DNA from: Cellulomonas sp. 73-145
GTDB taxonomy: Bacteria; Actinomycetota; Actinomycetes; Actinomycetales; Cellulomonadaceae
Direction of reading: 5' to 3'
Assembly: GCA_001898185.1 (NCBI GenBank)
Contig: MKTI01000006.1
Coordinates: 62,001 to 126,000, forward strand
DNA: 64,000 nt
Both the position numbers and the translations under genes were made by a program. Shown here in pieces: positions 1-8,951 of the stretch. Each line of letters starts with the position of its first letter. The first letter of the stretch is position 1. The notes under the pieces are model-generated. The model saw only the letters and a list, made by a program, of their open reading frames with translations. It was not told where the DNA came from and searched no databases.

Positions 1-1
1 C

Positions 2-910
2 CTGGCTGCGTGCAGCGGCAACAGCTCGGCGAAGTCCACCGCGAGCCCGTCGGCCACCAGCGCCCCGACCGCAGCCGCGACGGGCGCCGCCACGGCCAGC
101 CCAGCGGACTTCGCCGCCGTGGACAAGATCACCGTCACCGGCGACGCCAGCAGCAAGCCGACCATCACGCTGCCGTCCAAGCCGTTCAGCGTCAGCGGCC
201 CGGTGGTCAAGCTGCTGTCGCCCGGCACGGGTGCCGCGCTCTCCGACGGCACGATCATCCAGTTCCACAGCGTGGCGGTGCAGGGGTCGGACGGCACCGA
301 GGGCCAGAGCAGCTACGGTGCGGCGCCGGAGACGGTGGCGATCAGCAGCACCGGCCTCAACGCCGACCTGTACAAGGCCCTGAGCGCCTCGAAGGTCGGT
401 GCTCGCGTGCTGATGGCCGTGCCGTCGACGAGCTCCGGCTCGACGATCGTCGGCGTCATCGACGTGATCGGCACGGTCCCCTCGCGCGCCGCGGGCACCG
501 CGGTGACGCCGCCGGCCGGTCTGCCGACGGTCAAGCTCGACGACAAGGGTGCGCCGACGCTCACCCCGGTCAAGACGGCCGCCCCGACCTCCCTCGTCGT
601 GCAGCCCCTGATCCAGGGCAGCGGCGCGACGGTCGCCTCCGGGCAGTCGATCACCGTGCAGTACTCCGGCTGGCTGTGGGACGGCACGCCGTTCGACTCG
701 TCGTGGACCAAGGGCACCCCGCTGTCCGGCCTGACCATCGGTCAGAACCAGGTCATCAAGGGCTGGGACCAGGGCCTCGTCGGCCAGAAGGTCGGCAGCC
801 AGGTGCTGCTGGTCATCCCGCCGGACCTCGGCTACGGGGACAAGGCGCAGGGCAGCATCCCGGCCAACTCGACTCTCGTCTTCGTCGTCGACATCCTCGC
901 GGCGGGCTGA
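2..910 (+). CDS. FKBP-type peptidyl-prolyl isomerase lipoprotein (5' end outside window)
   Basis: The frame is open from the window edge. The first residues read LAAC followed by a Ser/Thr/Ala-rich linker, which is the end of a lipoprotein signal peptide, so the mature protein is probably lipid-anchored outside the membrane and only about 20 residues are missing. The last 95 residues form a canonical FKBP domain (YSGWLWDG, GQNQVIKGWDQGLVGQKVG, PPDLGYG, LVFVVDIL) expected to catalyse prolyl cis-trans isomerisation of exported proteins. The first half resembles a second, degenerate FKBP-like domain: it has the 'VKLLSPGTGAALSDGTIIQF' pattern but lacks most active-site residues. Two-domain FKBP lipoproteins of this shape are common in actinobacteria. 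A strong hairpin follows the stop. Confidence 0.9.
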   Translation: MAACSGNSSAKSTASPSATSAPTAAATGAATASPADFAAVDKITVTGDASSKPTITLPSKPFSVSGPVVKLLSPGTGAALSDGTIIQFHSVAVQGSDGTEGQSSYGAAPETVAISSTGLNADLYKALSASKVGARVLMAVPSTSSGSTIVGVIDVIGTVPSRAAGTAVTPPAGLPTVKLDDKGAPTLTPVKTAAPTSLVVQPLIQGSGATVASGQSITVQYSGWLWDGTPFDSSWTKGTPLSGLTIGQNQVIKGWDQGLVGQKVGSQVLLVIPPDLGYGDKAQGSIPANSTLVFVVDILAAG

Positions 911-937
911 TCAGCACCTCCGCCTCAATCGTTCGTA

Positions 938-985
938 CGCCCCCGGCGCCAGGGACCCCGGTCCTGTCGCCGGGGGCGTTCGTTC
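938..985 (+). terminator. Rho-independent-type terminator after the FKBP gene
   Basis: Perfect 11-bp inverted repeat (CGCCCCCGGCG at 938-948 with CGCCGGGGGCG at 968-978), followed by TTCGTTCATT. It lies 27 nt after the FKBP stop and separates it from the EF-G-like gene. Confidence 0.75.
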
Positions 986-1026
986 ATTAGCCTGGCCGGA
1001 CGAACCGCTCCACCGTTGGAGACGAC

Positions 1027-3087
1027 ATGGACCAGGCAACGTCGCCCAGAGTCCGCACCGTGGCGCTGCTCGGCGCCAGTGGTGCCGGCAAGACCACCCT
1101 CGTCGAAGCGCTGCTGCATCGCGGCGGCGTGCTGACCAGGCCGGGGAAGGTGGAGGACGGGTCGACCGTCTCCGACCACGAGCCCGAGGAGATCGCCCGC
1201 GGCATCTCCCTGACCCTCTCGGCCGTGCCCCTGACCTGGGCCGCCGACGACGGGCACACCTACGACCTCACCCTGCTGGACACCCCCGGCTACCTCGACT
1301 TCGCCGGTGCCGTGGACGCCGCGCTGACGGCCGCCGACATGGCGTTGATCGTGGTCAGCGCCGTGGACGGCGTGCAGGCCGGCACCCACCTGGCGTGGAA
1401 GGCCGCGGCGGCGGCGGGCGTGCCGCGCATGTTCGTCGTCACCAAGGAGGACAAGACCCGCGCCGACTTCCACCACGTGCTCGACCAGCTGCGCGAGCAG
1501 TTCGGCGACGGGCTGGTGCCGCTGGAGCTGCCGCTCGGCGAGGAGTCCGGCTTCGCGGGGGTCGCGGACGTGCTGGCCGAGGAGGGCTACGCGTACGACC
1601 CGGACGGCCGGCACCACAACCAGGCGATCCCCCAGCAGGTGGCCGACGAGGAGCACCGCCTGCACGAGGAGGTCACCGAGGAGATCGTCTCCCACGACGA
1701 CGAGCAGCTCGAGGCGTACCTGGGCGGCGAGGTGCCGACCGTCGCCGAGCTGGAGAAGACCCTGGCGCACGAGGTGCGCGAGGGCGAGGCGTTCCCCGTG
1801 CTGGTCGCGTCCGGCATCACCGAGGTGGGCATCGACCGCCTGGCCGACCTGGTGTGCGAGCTCAGCCCGGTGCCCACCGAGTCGGTGGCGACGGTGCTGG
1901 CCGGCGAGACGGAGGTGGAGGTCGCCCCCGACCCCGCAGGGCCGGTGCTGGTGCACGCCTTCCGGACGATGGCCGACCCGTTCGTCGGGCAGGTGACCCT
2001 GTTCCGCGTCCTGTCCGGGACGGTGCACGCCGGCGACAAGCTGACCAACACCAGCACCGGTGCCGAGGAGCGGCTGCCCGGCCTGTTCCGGCTGCGCGGC
2101 AAGGAGCACCTGCCGGTCGACGCGGTGCGCGCGGGCGAGGTCGCCGCGGTGGCGAAGCTGACGGGGACACCGTCGGGGTCGCTGCTCGCCGGCCGCGGAG
2201 CCCCTGGTGGGACGGCTCTGCGGGCGCGTCCGACGAGGTCACGGCAGGCCGTCTACGGCCTGGCGCTGGAGCCGGTGACGCAGTCCGACGACGACCGGCT
2301 GTCCGCCGCCCTGTCCCGGCTGGTGGCCGAGGACCCGACGCTGACCATCGACCGCACCGGCGACCGCACGGTGCTGCGCGGCCTCGGCGACACGCACCTG
2401 ACCGTCGCCCTCGAGCGGCTGTCCCGGGTGTTCAACGTCAACGTCACCACGTCGCCCGTGCCGGTGGGCTACCAGGAGACCATCGCCGGCACCGTCGAGG
2501 TGGAGGGCAAGGTCAAGAAGCAGTCCGGCGGCCACGGGCAGTATGCCGTGGTGAACATGCGGGTGTCGCCGCTCCCGCGCGGCACCGGGTACGAGTTCGT
2601 CGACTCGGTGGTGGGCGGCGCGATCCCCCGCAACTTCATGGCGGCCGTGCACCGCGGCGTCACCGAGGGCATGGCGGCGGGCGGCCCCCACGGCCACCCG
2701 ATCGTCGACCTGCGGGTCGAGGTGTTCGACGGCAAGTCGCACCCGGTGGACTCCTCCGACATGGCGTTCCGGACGGCGTCCGCGCTCGGCGTGAAGGAGG
2801 CGCTGCTGGCCGCCGGCTCGGTGGTGCTGGAGCCGGTCAGCCGGATCGCGGTCACCGTGCCGACGTCCGTGCAGGGCGACGTGATGGGCGACCTGTCCAC
2901 CCGGCGCGGGCGCATCGCCGACACCGAGTCCCTTGACGACGGCACCGTGCGGATCGAGGCGCTGGTGCCCGAGTCGGAGCTCGGCCGGTACGTGCTGGAC
3001 CTCCGGTCGCTGACCGGCGGCCGAGCGGACCTGACCATCGAGCCGGACCACTTCGACGTGCTGCCGAGCCACCTGGTGCCCGCCTGA
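1027..3087 (+). CDS. Elongation factor G-like GTPase (EF-G2-type paralogue)
   Basis: A 686-residue protein with the EF-G domain order: GTPase domain, domain II around 290-380, then the III-IV-V block (GGHGQYAVVNMRVSPL, GGAIPRNFMAAVHRGV, SSDMAFRTASALGVKEALLAA). P-loop GASGAGKT at 16-23, switch I remnant RGISLT at 58-63 and DTPGY at 85-89 are clear. The guanine-specificity motif is TKED (139-142) instead of NKxD, and domain II is somewhat divergent, so this is a paralogue and not the housekeeping FusA. Such EF-G-like proteins are widespread in actinobacteria; their exact role is not settled. It stands alone, with terminators on both sides. The ATG is preceded by GGAG at suitable spacing. Confidence 0.9.
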   Translation: MDQATSPRVRTVALLGASGAGKTTLVEALLHRGGVLTRPGKVEDGSTVSDHEPEEIARGISLTLSAVPLTWAADDGHTYDLTLLDTPGYLDFAGAVDAALTAADMALIVVSAVDGVQAGTHLAWKAAAAAGVPRMFVVTKEDKTRADFHHVLDQLREQFGDGLVPLELPLGEESGFAGVADVLAEEGYAYDPDGRHHNQAIPQQVADEEHRLHEEVTEEIVSHDDEQLEAYLGGEVPTVAELEKTLAHEVREGEAFPVLVASGITEVGIDRLADLVCELSPVPTESVATVLAGETEVEVAPDPAGPVLVHAFRTMADPFVGQVTLFRVLSGTVHAGDKLTNTSTGAEERLPGLFRLRGKEHLPVDAVRAGEVAAVAKLTGTPSGSLLAGRGAPGGTALRARPTRSRQAVYGLALEPVTQSDDDRLSAALSRLVAEDPTLTIDRTGDRTVLRGLGDTHLTVALERLSRVFNVNVTTSPVPVGYQETIAGTVEVEGKVKKQSGGHGQYAVVNMRVSPLPRGTGYEFVDSVVGGAIPRNFMAAVHRGVTEGMAAGGPHGHPIVDLRVEVFDGKSHPVDSSDMAFRTASALGVKEALLAAGSVVLEPVSRIAVTVPTSVQGDVMGDLSTRRGRIADTESLDDGTVRIEALVPESELGRYVLDLRSLTGGRADLTIEPDHFDVLPSHLVPA

Positions 3088-3104
3088 CCTGCTGATCCGC
3101 TGCG

Positions 3105-3185
3105 GACGACGCCGCCCCGCGTCGTCGTCGGGCGCACGAACCTCCGCCCGGACCGGCCGTCCCTCCACGTGCCGGTCCGGGCGGA
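3105..3185 (+). terminator. Two hairpins after the EF-G-like gene
   Basis: A 7-bp stem (GACGACG 3105-3111 / CGTCGTC 3120-3126) is followed by a perfect 14-bp stem (TCCGCCCGGACCGG 3143-3156 / CCGGTCCGGGCGGA 3172-3185). They lie between convergent genes, so the larger hairpin may end transcription from both sides. There is no T tract. Confidence 0.6.
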
Positions 3186-3261
3186 CGTACGCCCCGGCTC
3201 GTGCGCAGCGTCTGCGCACGGCTGTGCGCGGGGCACCCCCTGCTGCCCCGCGCCCGCCAGG

Positions 3262-4662
3262 TCAGATGTCCATCAGCGCCACCGCCGGTGGCACGCGGCT
3301 CGCCCGGCGGCCGGGGGCGAGGGACGCCACCACGCCGAGCACCAGGGCGCCGGCGGCGACGGCCAGCACGAAGAGCCACGGCAGCTGGAGGGTCCGGTCG
3401 GCGTACTTGCCGTACGCGGACACCGCCCCGACCCACCCGAAGAGGCTGCCCAGCACCACGCCTCCGACCGCCCCGGTCCCCGCGACCAGCAGGCTCTCCG
3501 TCAGCAGCATCGACCGTGCCTGGCTGCCGGTGAACCCGACCGCCCGGAGGGTGCCGAGCTCGCGACGCCGCTGCAGCACGCTGATCGCCAGCGTGCTGGC
3601 CAGGCCGATCGCGGCCACCACCACCGAGAACGAGGTCAGCACGTCGACCGCGACCAGCATGCCGCGGATGGCCTGCTGCACCTGCTCCATGTCCTGCACC
3701 GGACGGGTGTAGGAGCGGAAGGACATGACGGCCATGTTCCCCGCCACCTGGAACATGGTGAGCACCGTGACGCCGATCATCACGGCAAGGACGGTGCGGG
3801 ACGTCCGCACGGCGTCGTGGCGCAGGTTCGCCGCGGCGAGCCGCGGAGCGGCGGCGCGGGGGGCCAGCCGGGCGACGAGGGACACGAGCGGCGGCAGGAT
3901 CACTGGTGCCGCCAGCACCACGCCGATGCTGGTGAGCAGCCCACCGAAGAAGGCGACCATCAACCCGAGCGGCGGCATCGCGTAGCCGACGAGCACGCCG
4001 CACACCAGGAGCGCCAGCCCCAGGCCGCCGAGCACCACGCCGGCGGCGATGCGCCGACGTCGCACGGCGTTGCTGACCGGCCGGCCCTCCGGCAGCGACC
4101 GGGCGGCCTCCGACGGGGAGACGCCGGACACCTCCCGCACGCCGACGATCGCGGCGAGCACGGTGGCGACCAGCGCACCGCCGAACGGCACGACGACCAG
4201 CTGCACCGACCAGGGGAACGACACGGTCAGGTGGGCCCACGACCGCATGAGCTTTACGCCGATCGCGCCCAGACCGAGTCCGGCGCCGATGCCGGTCACG
4301 GCACCGACCACGCCGACGGCCGTGCCGTCGACCAGAGCCGTGCGCCGCACCTGCTTGCCGGTCGCGCCGATCAGCCGCAGCACGGCGATGTCCTTGATCC
4401 GACCGGCCGCGATGGTCGAGAAGGTGTTGGAGACGACGATCACGGCGACGGTCACGGCGATCCCGAGGAACACCCCGCCGACCACCTCGAGGACCGCCTT
4501 GGCGGTCCCGACGTCGGCCCCCTGCGCGCGTGCGGCACCCGTGAAGGCGCCGATCGCGGTGATCAGCAGCACGGCGAACGTGGTCACCACCGCGACCACC
4601 GCGACGCTGGCCGCGTACCGGCCGGCGGACCTGCGCAGCTCACGCAGGGCCCAGGCGGTCAT
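3262..4662 (-). CDS. ABC transporter permease, FtsX/MacB type
   Basis: A 466-residue integral membrane protein with two FtsX repeats: one near residues 75-135 (FSTIAAGRIKDIAVLRLIGA) and one in the last 120 residues (LQRRRELGTLRAVGFTGSQA). About eight membrane segments are visible, starting with one at 15-40. It lacks the large extracytoplasmic MacB domains, so it is the short form. Its start overlaps the ATPase stop by 4 nt (ATGA), so the two subunits are translationally coupled. With the two-component system 1.7 kb away it resembles antimicrobial-peptide or cell-envelope stress exporters, but the substrate is unknown. Confidence 0.85.
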   Translation of the reverse strand: MTAWALRELRRSAGRYAASVAVVAVVTTFAVLLITAIGAFTGAARAQGADVGTAKAVLEVVGGVFLGIAVTVAVIVVSNTFSTIAAGRIKDIAVLRLIGATGKQVRRTALVDGTAVGVVGAVTGIGAGLGLGAIGVKLMRSWAHLTVSFPWSVQLVVVPFGGALVATVLAAIVGVREVSGVSPSEAARSLPEGRPVSNAVRRRRIAAGVVLGGLGLALLVCGVLVGYAMPPLGLMVAFFGGLLTSIGVVLAAPVILPPLVSLVARLAPRAAAPRLAAANLRHDAVRTSRTVLAVMIGVTVLTMFQVAGNMAVMSFRSYTRPVQDMEQVQQAIRGMLVAVDVLTSFSVVVAAIGLASTLAISVLQRRRELGTLRAVGFTGSQARSMLLTESLLVAGTGAVGGVVLGSLFGWVGAVSAYGKYADRTLQLPWLFVLAVAAGALVLGVVASLAPGRRASRVPPAVALMDI

Positions 4663-5405
4663 CGCCGCACCTGCGTACCGACCGCGACGGGGTTGAGCAC
4701 GTCGTCCTCGATCCGGCCGTCCTCCAGGCGCACCACACGCTCGGCACGGCGGGCGGCGTCGTCGTCGTGCGTCACCAGCACCACCGTCTGGCCCTCCTCG
4801 CGGGCGAGCGCCGCGAGCAGGTCGAGCACGTCCGTGCTGGTCGCGGAGTCCAGCGCGCCGGTCGGCTCGTCGGCGAACACGACGTCCGGGTGGGTGGCCA
4901 GCGCACGGGCGATCGCCACGCGCTGCTGCTGACCGCCGGACAGCTCGGAGGGGCGGTGGGTGAGCCGCGGGCCGAGGCCGAGGCGCTCGATCAGCTGCTC
5001 GATCCAGCCGCGGGTGTTCAGGTCGATCTGCCGGCCGGCCAGCCGGAACGGCAGCTCGATGTTCTCGCGCGCGTCGAGGGCGGGCAGCAGGTTGAACGCC
5101 TGGAACACGAAGCCCATCCGGGTGCGGCGCAGGCGCGTCAGCTCGTCGTCGCCCAGACCGGTGATGTCGTCCCCGCCGAGGCGGACGCTGCCGGACGTCG
5201 GCCGGTCCAGGCCGGCGAGCATCTGCAGCAGGGTCGACTTGCCCGAGCCGGAGCGGCCCATGATCGCGGTGATGCGGCCGCGCTCGATGTCGAGGTCGAG
5301 GTTGCGGAGGGCGTGCACGGTGGTCTCGCCCGAGCCGAACGTCTTGGACAGCCCGCGAGCGCTGATCGCCGGCGGCGCGAAGGTGTGGACAGAGGTGCTG
5401 GTCAT
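4659..5405 (-). CDS. ABC transporter ATP-binding protein (LolD/MacB type)
   Basis: A 248-residue ATPase with Walker A (GRSGSGKST), Q-loop (FVFQAFNLLPALDARENIELP), signature ([15 protein letters not shown]), Walker B (VVFADEPTGALDS) and H-loop (VTHDDDAA). The LPAL..RENIELP stretch is typical of ATPases that pair with FtsX permeases. The frame is open 24 codons further upstream, but the ATG at 5405 fits where the family begins (MTSTSVHTF, then ISARGLSKTFGSG). It is coupled to the permease by an ATGA overlap. Confidence 0.9.
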   Translation of the reverse strand: MTSTSVHTFAPPAISARGLSKTFGSGETTVHALRNLDLDIERGRITAIMGRSGSGKSTLLQMLAGLDRPTSGSVRLGGDDITGLGDDELTRLRRTRMGFVFQAFNLLPALDARENIELPFRLAGRQIDLNTRGWIEQLIERLGLGPRLTHRPSELSGGQQQRVAIARALATHPDVVFADEPTGALDSATSTDVLDLLAALAREEGQTVVLVTHDDDAARRAERVVRLEDGRIEDDVLNPVAVGTQVRR

Positions 5406-5637
5406 GGGCTCGAACGTACGGAGCGGGCCGGGCCGGGCGGATCGGCCTGCGGGCCGATCCTCACAGCGGGTCCTCATCCTCCGGGACGAGCCGTCAACAG
5501 CCTGTCGGACGGCGGCTCCAGCCCCGGACGCGCACGGCGCTCAGGGTCGAGGACGGGTGAATCCGGGACCGACGGGTCCGCGCGGAGCCGGTCGGAGGAG
5601 ACTGGGAGGAGCGCTTGCTCGAAGGGCTGGGGGCCTC

Positions 5638-6339
5638 ATGAGGAAGCTCGTCGCGATCAGCACGTCCGCCGCAGCCGTTCTCACCGTCGGTCTGCTCGCC
5701 GCCTGCGACGGACCGCCAGCGCCCCCGCCACCGACACCCACGTTCTCCACGCACACCGCCGAGCCGACGCACAGCCCCACCCCGTCGCCCGACGAGAGCA
5801 CCACGGTGCCGCCGGAACCGGAGCCCGAGCCGACTCCTGAGCCGCCGCTGCCCACACCCGAACCCACCCCTGAACCGACCACCGAGACGCCGGTCGCCGC
5901 CGGTGAGATCTGGCAGTGGGCGCTGGGCCGCAACGTGTGGAGCGATCCGGACCTGCAGCCGTACACGCAGACCCTGGGTCGCACGTGGGACACCGACGTG
6001 AACGTGCAGTCGCTGGGGTTCCAGCTGACACCGGACGCCGCCGGGGCGGTCGTCGCGGTCACCGTCTACAACGACGAGAACGCGCTCGGGTACCCGGGGA
6101 CGGAGACCAACTTCGCCGCGTACCGGGGCACCCTGCCGCTCGGCCTGACCTGGGCGCACACCGCGACCGACGTCGAGCAGCTGCTCGGCTCGGACCAACG
6201 GACCGGCGGCTGGGGCACCGACATCACGTACTCCTACACCACCACGGACGGGTTCCGGGTGGAGGTGGGCTTCGTCGCCCGCCACGACACCGACCTGCCC
6301 GGTTCGCCGATCCACTTCGTCCGGGTGAGCCCGGCCTGA
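5638..6339 (+). CDS. Secreted lipoprotein with Pro/Glu-rich linker
   Basis: A 233-residue protein with a lipoprotein signal peptide (positively charged start, hydrophobic core, LLAAC with Cys23), then a linker at about 24-85 made of Pro, Thr, Ser and Glu (PEPEPEPTPEPP). The C-terminal 145 residues form a folded domain (WQWALGRNVWSDPDLQPYTQTLG ending near FVRVSPA) that I do not recognise. It is divergent from the ABC exporter and convergent with the response regulator, so it could be a surface sensor or accessory factor, but that rests on position only. The frame stays open far upstream; the ATG at 5638 is chosen because the signal peptide begins there. Confidence 0.8.
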   Translation: MRKLVAISTSAAAVLTVGLLAACDGPPAPPPPTPTFSTHTAEPTHSPTPSPDESTTVPPEPEPEPTPEPPLPTPEPTPEPTTETPVAAGEIWQWALGRNVWSDPDLQPYTQTLGRTWDTDVNVQSLGFQLTPDAAGAVVAVTVYNDENALGYPGTETNFAAYRGTLPLGLTWAHTATDVEQLLGSDQRTGGWGTDITYSYTTTDGFRVEVGFVARHDTDLPGSPIHFVRVSPA

Positions 6340-6340
6340 C

Positions 6341-6362
6341 GCCTCGGGGATCTCCCCGAGGC
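6341..6362. terminator. Hairpin between convergent genes
   Basis: Perfect 9-bp stem (GCCTCGGGG 6341-6349 / CCCCGAGGC 6354-6362) with a 4-nt loop, directly after the lipoprotein stop and 27 nt from the response-regulator stop on the other strand. No T tract on either side. Confidence 0.6.
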
Positions 6363-6388
6363 GAGCCGGGGGTTCGAGTGGTCCGGAC

Positions 6389-7132
6389 TCATCCCTCCGG
6401 ACGAGCCGGCGGCGGGTCGATCACGGCGGTCCGCTCGCCGGGCGTGACCACGCCTGCCTCGTAGGCCAGGACGGCGGCCTGCACCCGGTCCCGCGCACCC
6501 AGCTTGTCGAGCACGTGGGCGACGTGCGTCTTCACCGTGGTCTCGGACAGGAACAGCTCGGTGGCGATCTCCGAGTTGGACCGGGCCGCGGCCATCAGCA
6601 GGAACACCTCGTGCTCGCGTGCCGAGAGGGCGGCGATCCGCCGGGACAGCTCGCCGTCCGGGGCGACCGGTGGGGCGCCGAGCAGCGGGGCGACGTGGTC
6701 GAGCAGCCGACGGGTCATGCCAGGGGCGATGACGGCGTCGCCGCGGTGCACCACGCGGATCGCGTCGAGCAGCTGCTCGGGGTCGGCGTCCTTGAGCAGG
6801 AACCCGCTGGCGCCGACCCGGATGGCGGCGAGCACGTACTCGTCCAGGTCGAACGTCGTCAGCATCACCACGCGCGGCACCGGCGGCGGTGCGGCGAGCA
6901 GCCGCCGGGTGGCCTCCAGGCCGTCCAGCCGTGGCATCCGCACGTCCATCAGCACCACGTCGGCCGGGGTGCGTGCCAGCAGGCTGAGCGCCTGCACGCC
7001 GTCGGCCGCCTCGGCCACCACGCGCAGGTCCGGCTGGGAGCCGATCAGCATCGTCAGGCCGCTGCGGATCAACGACTGGTCGTCCACCACCGCGACGCGG
7101 ATCGGCGGCACGGCCGGCGGTGTCTCGCTCAC
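6389..7132 (-). CDS. NarL/LuxR-family response regulator
   Basis: A 247-residue two-domain regulator. The receiver domain covers about 11-130, with acidic pocket D17/D18, phospho-acceptor D63 (VVLMDVRMPRLDG), the conserved Thr in MLTTFD and Lys in FLLKDADP. The LuxR helix-turn-helix is at about 180-240 (LSAREHEVFLLMAA, NSEIATELFLSETTVKTHVAHVLDKL). Its start overlaps the histidine-kinase stop by 4 nt. The pair probably controls the ABC exporter and the lipoprotein next to it, as in LiaRS-like systems; this is inferred from position. Confidence 0.92.
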   Translation of the reverse strand: MSETPPAVPPIRVAVVDDQSLIRSGLTMLIGSQPDLRVVAEAADGVQALSLLARTPADVVLMDVRMPRLDGLEATRRLLAAPPPVPRVVMLTTFDLDEYVLAAIRVGASGFLLKDADPEQLLDAIRVVHRGDAVIAPGMTRRLLDHVAPLLGAPPVAPDGELSRRIAALSAREHEVFLLMAAARSNSEIATELFLSETTVKTHVAHVLDKLGARDRVQAAVLAYEAGVVTPGERTAVIDPPPARPEG

Positions 7133-8355
7133 TCGTTCTCCCCCCGCACCCCGGCCAGCGGCAGCCGGGCGTGCACCACGACCCCGCCGCTCGGGGCGTC
7201 ACCGATGCTGACCTCACCGTCGTACATCGCGAGCCGCTCGCGCATGCCCCGCAGACCGCGGCCGATGCCGTCGCCGTCGTGCCTCAGCCCCGGCCCGGTG
7301 TCGTGCACCGTCACGTCCGCGGCAACCTCGGTCCAGCGCACCTGCACGTCCGCGCGCGTACCCGGACCGGCGTGCTTCAGCACGTTGGTCAGGCTCTCCT
7401 GCACCACCCGGTAGAGCACCAGCTGCGCACCGGCCGGCAGGTCGGTGGGCGGCTCACCGTCGCGGTGCAGCACCACCTCCACGCCGGCACCGCGCACCTG
7501 TGCGACCAGGGTGTCCAGGTCCGCGACCCCCGGCGTCGGGGCTGTGGGCGGCTGGTCCGGCGCCTCGGAGCTGAGCACTCCGAACAGCCGGCGCAGCTCG
7601 GCCAGCGAGCCGCGCGCGGTGGAGGCGATCGCCTCGAGGGCGTCGGTGGTCGGCCCCGGCGGCGAGCCGGCGGCGTACCGGGCGCCGTCGGCCTGGCGCA
7701 CGACGATGGACAGCGAGTGGGCGATCACGTCGTGCAGCTCCCGCACGATGCGGGCCCGCTCCTCCGCCGCCGCGAGCTCCCGCGCCTGGGTCTGCTCGTG
7801 CTCGAGCCGCTCGGCGCGGTCCGCGAGCGCCTGCCGCTCCGCGATCCGGCTCCGCGTCAGATCGCCGAACAACCACGCGGCGACCACCATCGACCACCCG
7901 AGCAGGGCGATGGTCAACCGCGCCAGCGGAGTCTCGGCCGAGCTGGCCACCAGGTGGCCGCGCACCGCCAGCCCGGCCATTCCGAGGATCGCGATGGTCA
8001 GTCCGGCGCGCGACGCCCACCGCGGGGCGTGCGCCGCCAGCGCCGCCACCATCAGCAGCACCGCGACCTGCCCCACCACCACGCCCATGCCGGAGAACAG
8101 CTGCACCAGGCAGACGACCACCATCACGGCGGCCGCCGGCACGGGACGCGTGCGCCGCCACACCAGCGGCAGCACCAGGCCAGTAGCGACGACCGCGGTG
8201 GCGATGCGGTCCGCCGTGGGCCGCCCGATCGCCATCGCGACGAACGGCAGCACGGCGAACAGGCCGATCACCGCCGCGATCAGCGCGTCCACGGGGAGCA
8301 CGTGCACGCGCAGCCACCGGTACAGCCGACTGCCCGACGACACCCCCGTGCTCAC
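7129..8355 (-). CDS. Sensor histidine kinase (HisKA_3/HATPase type)
   Basis: A 408-residue kinase. Five or six membrane segments fill residues 20-165, with little extracytoplasmic sequence, so it probably senses within or at the membrane. A short coiled coil leads to the phospho-acceptor motif ERARIVRELHDVIAHSLS with His208, followed by the ATPase domain (N-box LTNVLKHAG, G-box HDTGPGLRHDGDGIGRGLRGMRERL). The GTG at 8355 is the furthest start. It is cotranscribed with the response regulator (4-nt overlap) and is the NarX/DesK/LiaS type of kinase. Confidence 0.9.
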   Translation of the reverse strand: MSTGVSSGSRLYRWLRVHVLPVDALIAAVIGLFAVLPFVAMAIGRPTADRIATAVVATGLVLPLVWRRTRPVPAAAVMVVVCLVQLFSGMGVVVGQVAVLLMVAALAAHAPRWASRAGLTIAILGMAGLAVRGHLVASSAETPLARLTIALLGWSMVVAAWLFGDLTRSRIAERQALADRAERLEHEQTQARELAAAEERARIVRELHDVIAHSLSIVVRQADGARYAAGSPPGPTTDALEAIASTARGSLAELRRLFGVLSSEAPDQPPTAPTPGVADLDTLVAQVRGAGVEVVLHRDGEPPTDLPAGAQLVLYRVVQESLTNVLKHAGPGTRADVQVRWTEVAADVTVHDTGPGLRHDGDGIGRGLRGMRERLAMYDGEVSIGDAPSGGVVVHARLPLAGVRGENE

Positions 8356-8397
8356 GCCCGAACCCTAGAGCCGCGGACGGGTGCGGCGGATCCTCCG

Positions 8398-8495
8398 GCT
8401 GGACGACCGCTGGACGACCGGCCGCGCGCCGAGGTGAGCAGTTCCCACTCAGATGAGCAGTTCACAGCGCTCGTCTCGGTGCGAACTGCTCATCT
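8398..8495. repeat. Intergenic inverted repeat (GATGAGCA family, copy 1) with direct repeats
   Basis: 8451-8463 (AGATGAGCAGTTC) and 8483-8495 (GAACTGCTCATCT) form a perfect 13-bp inverted repeat with a 19-nt spacer. A further direct partial copy, GAGGTGAGCAGTTC, is at 8431-8444, and GCTCGTCTCG at 8469-8478 resembles the right arm. An 11-bp tandem duplication (GCTGGACGACC) lies at 8398-8419. A related element is at 51015-51082. It sits between the divergent histidine kinase and MazG-like genes. Confidence 0.7.
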
Positions 8496-8521
8496 CGCCG
8501 GCTCGCGGGCAGGATGGCCGG

Positions 8522-8911
8522 GTGGGCGACGAGCGAGCGGACGACGAGCGGGTGGACGACGAGCGGGAGATCGCCGAGCTGACCCGGCTGGTGCGCGAGT
8601 TCAGCATCGAGCGGGACTGGGAGCAGTTCCACGACCCGAAGTCGCTGGTGCTGGCCGTGATGGGCGAGGTCGGCGAGCTCGCGGAGCTGTTCCAGTGGGT
8701 GCCGGCCGACGCCGCGGCGCAGCGGTTCACGGCCGACCCGCAGCGGCAGGCCCGCGCCGGCGAGGAGATGGCCGACGTGCTGATCTACCTGCTGCGGCTG
8801 GCGGACGTGCTGGGCGTCGACCTCGGTGAGACGACGCGCGCCAAGCTGGCGCTGAACCACCGGCGGTTCGTCGCCGACCAGGTGCGCGGCGTCGCCCCCG
8901 ACAAGCGCTGA
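8522..8911 (+). CDS. MazG-like nucleotide pyrophosphohydrolase (dCTPase-like)
   Basis: A 129-residue all-alpha NTP-PPase. The metal-binding pattern is visible as GEVGELAELFQW and, one helix later, EEMADVLIYLLRLAD. It matches the small RS21-C6/dCTPP1-like MazG branch, which hydrolyses (deoxy)nucleoside triphosphates, often modified ones, to monophosphate and pyrophosphate. The first 20 residues contain a DDER repeat (DERADDERVDDERE) from short DNA direct repeats. The GTG at 8522 is chosen because AGGA lies 7 nt upstream; a longer reading would run into the intergenic inverted repeat. Confidence 0.85.
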   Translation: MGDERADDERVDDEREIAELTRLVREFSIERDWEQFHDPKSLVLAVMGEVGELAELFQWVPADAAAQRFTADPQRQARAGEEMADVLIYLLRLADVLGVDLGETTRAKLALNHRRFVADQVRGVAPDKR

Positions 8912-8940
8912 GGGCCGTGACAGGGGGCGCGCAGCCTGCC

Positions 8941-8946
8941 TAGCGT
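8941..8946 (+). promoter_or_regulatory. Probable leaderless -10 box (TAGCGT)
   Basis: TAGCGT ends 5 nt before the ATG at 8952. GTGACA lies 18 nt upstream at 8917-8922 as a possible -35. The geometry puts the transcription start at or very near the start codon. Confidence 0.5.
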
Positions 8947-8951
8947 GACCC

